The notes under the pieces are model-generated. The model ran no database searches and was not told the DNA's origin. It saw only the letters and a program-made list of their open reading frames with translations. From assembly GCA_943361925.1 (NCBI GenBank), contig CALRIT020000015.1, positions 1 through 64,000 on the forward strand: 64,000 nt of DNA. Direction: 5' to 3'. Source of the DNA: CAISCU01 sp943361925 (GTDB lineage: Bacteria > Bacteroidota > Bacteroidia > UKL13-3). The position numbers and the translations under genes are program-made. Shown one piece after another: positions 61,530-64,000 of the stretch (its first letter is position 1; every line of letters starts with the position of its first letter).

Positions 61530-63736
61530 AGAAAAAAAAGAACCCGGATTTGTTTAAAAACAAAATCCAAAAAATATTTATAGAAGCAGGAAGAAAGGTC
61601 TTGAATTATAAACAAGTCGCTTCCCGTTTAGGAATTGAAAGCAGTGAAGGTAGAAATGAAATTATTGCTGCTATCAAACAATTGGTGAAAGAACAGGTGC
61701 TGGAAGAAATTGATGCCGGTAGGTTTGTCATCACATTCATTCATAAGTTTATTGAAGGACGTTTAGATGTAACACAAAATGGTGCAGGATTTGTCATTCC
61801 TGATGATGGCTCAGATGATATTTATATTTCACCTGATTTTATGAATACCGCTTTAAATGGCGATAAAGTAAAAGTGTCATTATTGGCTCAAAGACCCGGT
61901 GCGAAAAAATCGGGCGAGGTGGTTGAAATCATTAAACGTGAAAAAGAACAGTTTGTTGGAATTTTACAAATGCATGCTTACTACGGATTTCTAGCTACAG
62001 ATGACAAAAAAATGCATGTCGATATTTTCATTCCAAAAGAAAAATTCGGCGGTGCAAAAAACGGTGATAAAGCCATTGCCAGAATCACTGAATGGAACTC
62101 AGATACACAAAATCCGGTTGGTGAAATCATTGCTGTTTTAGGAAAACCAGGTGAACATGAAACCGAAATGAATGCAATCGTTGCTGAGTTTGGTTTCGCT
62201 TCAAAATTTCCTGAAGAAGTAGAATTGGAAGCTGAGAAAATTTCAGACAAAATCAGCAAAGAGGAAATCAAATCAAGAAGAGATTTCAGAGATACACTAA
62301 CGTTTACAATCGACCCTGAAGATGCAAAAGATTTTGATGATGCGATTTCATTTAAAGAAGTGCAATCTGGTTTATATGAAATTGGTGTTCATATTGCTGA
62401 TGTATCGCATTATGTAACCAAAGGTTCTAAGCTCAACGAGGAAGCCATTAGAAGAGGAACTTCAGTTTATCTGGTTGATAGAACCATTCCGATGTTACCT
62501 GAGAAATTGTCGAACGGACTTTGTTCACTGAGACCCAATGAAGATAAACTGACATTTAGCGTTGTGGTTTTAATGAATGATAAAGCTGAAGTCATTGAAA
62601 CCTGGTATGGCAAAACTATTATTCATTCACGCAGAAGATTTACTTATGAAGAAGCCCAAACCCGACTTGAAACAGGTGAAGGTGATTTGGCTAAAGAATT
62701 AAATATCATCAATACTTTAGCTAAAATCCTTAAAGAACAAAGGTTCTCCAAAGGAGCAATCAGCTTTGAAACACAGGAAGTGAAATTCAGACTGGATGCC
62801 AATTTTAAACCGGTTGATGTTTATTTAAAAGTAAGAAAAGATGCACATAAACTCATTGAAGAGTTCATGTTGCTTGCCAATAGAAAGGTAGCTGAATATG
62901 CTAGCAAACTCAAGCAGGGTGATGAAAAGAAAACCTATGTTTACCGTGTGCATGAAGAACCTAACGAAGATAAACTAACTCAGTTTAATATTTTTGCTTC
63001 GCGATTTGGTTATAAAATCATGACCAGTGGAATCAAAGCAATTGCCAGATCATTCAATAAATTATTAGAAGAAGTTGAAGGCAAACCTGAACAAAATTTG
63101 GTTCAGAGTCAGGCAATTCGCACCATGAGTAAAGCCTATTATACAACTCATAAAACTTTACATTACGGATTGGCTTTTGATCATTATACACATTTTACTT
63201 CTCCTATTAGAAGGTATCCCGATTTGATTGCACATCGTTTGTTGTTTGAATATTTAAACAAAGGAAAATCTGCCTCTGAAAAAGAGATTGAAGACCTTTG
63301 TAAACAATCATCTGCTATGGAAGTAAAAGCAGCAGATGCTGAAAGAGCAAGTGTCAGGTATAAACAGGTTGAATATATCAGTGATTTTATTGGTGAAGAA
63401 TTTGATGGAATTATTTCAGGTGTTACTGACTGGGGTGTTTATGTTGAAATTTCACAATTCAAAGCAGAAGGATTAATCAGGATTCAAAATCTTGGTGATG
63501 ATTATTTCGAATACGATGAAACCAATAAATGTATCATTGGAAGAAGTACAAGAAAAAAACTTACGCTTGGCGATCCTTTACGTGTTTTAGTAGTTGCTGC
63601 CGACATTTTCAAACGTCAGATTGATTTGGCTTGGGTTGATGGAAATTTACGTAAATCATTCAAAGCTACTTTTGAAAAACCGGGAAGAAAAAAAGATAAA
63701 AAAGGAAAACCTCAAGGTGGAAAAAGGAAAAGATAA
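61526..63736 (+). CDS. rnr: Ribonuclease R
   Basis: 736 residues, 3'-5' hydrolytic exoribonuclease of the RNB family that degrades structured RNA. N-terminal helical region and two cold-shock domains (1-240), then the RNB domain with the catalytic Asp cluster TIDPEDAKDFDDA (about 261-273: D263, D269, D271, D272), HIADVSHYVTKGSKLNEEA, RGTSVYLVDRTIPMLPEKLS and YTHFTSPIRRYPDLIAHR, then an S1 domain (FDGIISGVTDWGVYVEIS) and a basic tail (GRKKDKKGKPQGGKRKR). The 4-bp overlap with the thioesterase and 1-bp overlap (TAATG) with the next gene show a tight operon. Confidence 0.95.
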   Translation: MKKKKNPDLFKNKIQKIFIEAGRKVLNYKQVASRLGIESSEGRNEIIAAIKQLVKEQVLEEIDAGRFVITFIHKFIEGRLDVTQNGAGFVIPDDGSDDIYISPDFMNTALNGDKVKVSLLAQRPGAKKSGEVVEIIKREKEQFVGILQMHAYYGFLATDDKKMHVDIFIPKEKFGGAKNGDKAIARITEWNSDTQNPVGEIIAVLGKPGEHETEMNAIVAEFGFASKFPEEVELEAEKISDKISKEEIKSRRDFRDTLTFTIDPEDAKDFDDAISFKEVQSGLYEIGVHIADVSHYVTKGSKLNEEAIRRGTSVYLVDRTIPMLPEKLSNGLCSLRPNEDKLTFSVVVLMNDKAEVIETWYGKTIIHSRRRFTYEEAQTRLETGEGDLAKELNIINTLAKILKEQRFSKGAISFETQEVKFRLDANFKPVDVYLKVRKDAHKLIEEFMLLANRKVAEYASKLKQGDEKKTYVYRVHEEPNEDKLTQFNIFASRFGYKIMTSGIKAIARSFNKLLEEVEGKPEQNLVQSQAIRTMSKAYYTTHKTLHYGLAFDHYTHFTSPIRRYPDLIAHRLLFEYLNKGKSASEKEIEDLCKQSSAMEVKAADAERASVRYKQVEYISDFIGEEFDGIISGVTDWGVYVEISQFKAEGLIRIQNLGDDYFEYDETNKCIIGRSTRKKLTLGDPLRVLVVAADIFKRQIDLAWVDGNLRKSFKATFEKPGRKKDKKGKPQGGKRKR

Positions 63737-64000
63737 TGCCATTTATTCAAAGTGATTTTAATGGAAATTCATTTTCAAAAAACGGACATTTTGAAACGAT
63801 TTATCCTGCCCTTTTCCGAAACATTCATGTTCCTTATCAAAGGGAAAGAATCATTTTAAAAGATGGAGATTTCATTGATTTAGATTTCCTAAAAAATGAA
63901 AATTCACCTGTATTGGTTTTGTTTCATGGTTTGGAAGGAAGCTCCGATTCGCAGTATATCAAAGGATTTTCGAAATCATTTTTCGATATTGGATTTACAA
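63736..64000 (+). CDS. Alpha/beta hydrolase (YheT-like), 5' part
   Basis: The first ~88 residues; the gene leaves the window. MPFIQSDFNGNSFSKNGHFE opens it, and SPVLVLFHGLEGSSDSQYIK carries the oxyanion-hole HGLEG motif of the YheT/embryogenesis-type hydrolases. The nucleophile Ser elbow lies beyond the window. It starts on the rnr stop (TAATG), so it is translated with rnr. Confidence 0.8.
   Translation, partial: MPFIQSDFNGNSFSKNGHFETIYPALFRNIHVPYQRERIILKDGDFIDLDFLKNENSPVLVLFHGLEGSSDSQYIKGFSKSFFDIGFT

Noticed and set aside
1..64000. CRISPR array, prophage, insertion sequence or rRNA operon
   Set aside because: No regularly spaced repeats, transposase, integrase or phage structural genes, and no rRNA-like sequence were found; the only repeats are short palindromes and coding repeats.

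Overview
The window comes from an AT-rich genome of the phylum Bacteroidota. Supporting signs are a SusC/SusD outer-membrane pair, a GldB-like lipoprotein, three secreted proteins with type IX secretion (T9SS) C-terminal sorting domains, a MurF-alanine racemase fusion, a TonB receptor/DUF4249 pair, and promoter-like TAnnTTTG boxes in place of E. coli-type -10 boxes. The order cannot be fixed from the sequence. The window is ordinary chromosome: no phage, insertion sequence, CRISPR array or rRNA was seen.

Layout. 1-5.1 kb: tail of gcvP, then susD and susC on the minus strand, separated from gcvP by terminators and two REP-like palindromes. 5.2-9.8 kb: gldB, a beta-barrel gene, nadE, a REP-like pair and a TrkA-type potassium channel. 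9.8-14.8 kb: peroxiredoxin, small membrane and secreted proteins, and an overlapping gene pair that looks like a degenerate VapBC module. 14.9-19.6 kb: two T9SS cargo genes. 19.7-26.8 kb: metallophosphoesterase, aldo/keto reductase, mtgA, an OmpA protein, and a double beta-barrel protein ending in a SPOR domain. 27.2-34.7 kb: SpoU methyltransferase, DUF4249/TonB receptor, dcd, a WD40 protein, a phosphopantetheinyl transferase and methylmalonyl-CoA epimerase. 34.7-37.3 kb: an arylsulfotransferase-like T9SS cargo.

37.4-37.95 kb is the most unusual segment: one intact tRNA-Arg(UCU) gene sits among three (perhaps four) broken copies carrying 16-bp palindromes in their anticodon or D arms. 38.1-46 kb holds housekeeping genes: DUF3109, rlmN, nfu, recX, an MFS transporter, murF-alr, a methyltransferase and rlmH. 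46.3-52.6 kb: a TPR protein with a histidine-kinase phosphoacceptor-like helix but no ATPase domain, clpC and a POT peptide transporter. 52.9-54.7 kb: a secreted trypsin-like protease and two small proteins. 54.75-57.8 kb: a lemA-TPM-ygcG-like cluster, then a small exported protein and a lipoprotein with a truncated-haemoglobin fold. 58-64 kb: a GT9 glycosyltransferase, a beta-propeller protein, and a tightly overlapping operon of lipoprotein, thioesterase, RNase R and an alpha/beta hydrolase that runs off the end.

Functional threads are envelope biogenesis (mtgA, murF-alr, OmpA, SPOR protein, SusCD, T9SS cargo), RNA modification and decay (rlmN, rlmH, SpoU, rnr), and protein quality control (clpC, exported protease). 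Family names come from recognising motifs by eye; no database search was run.
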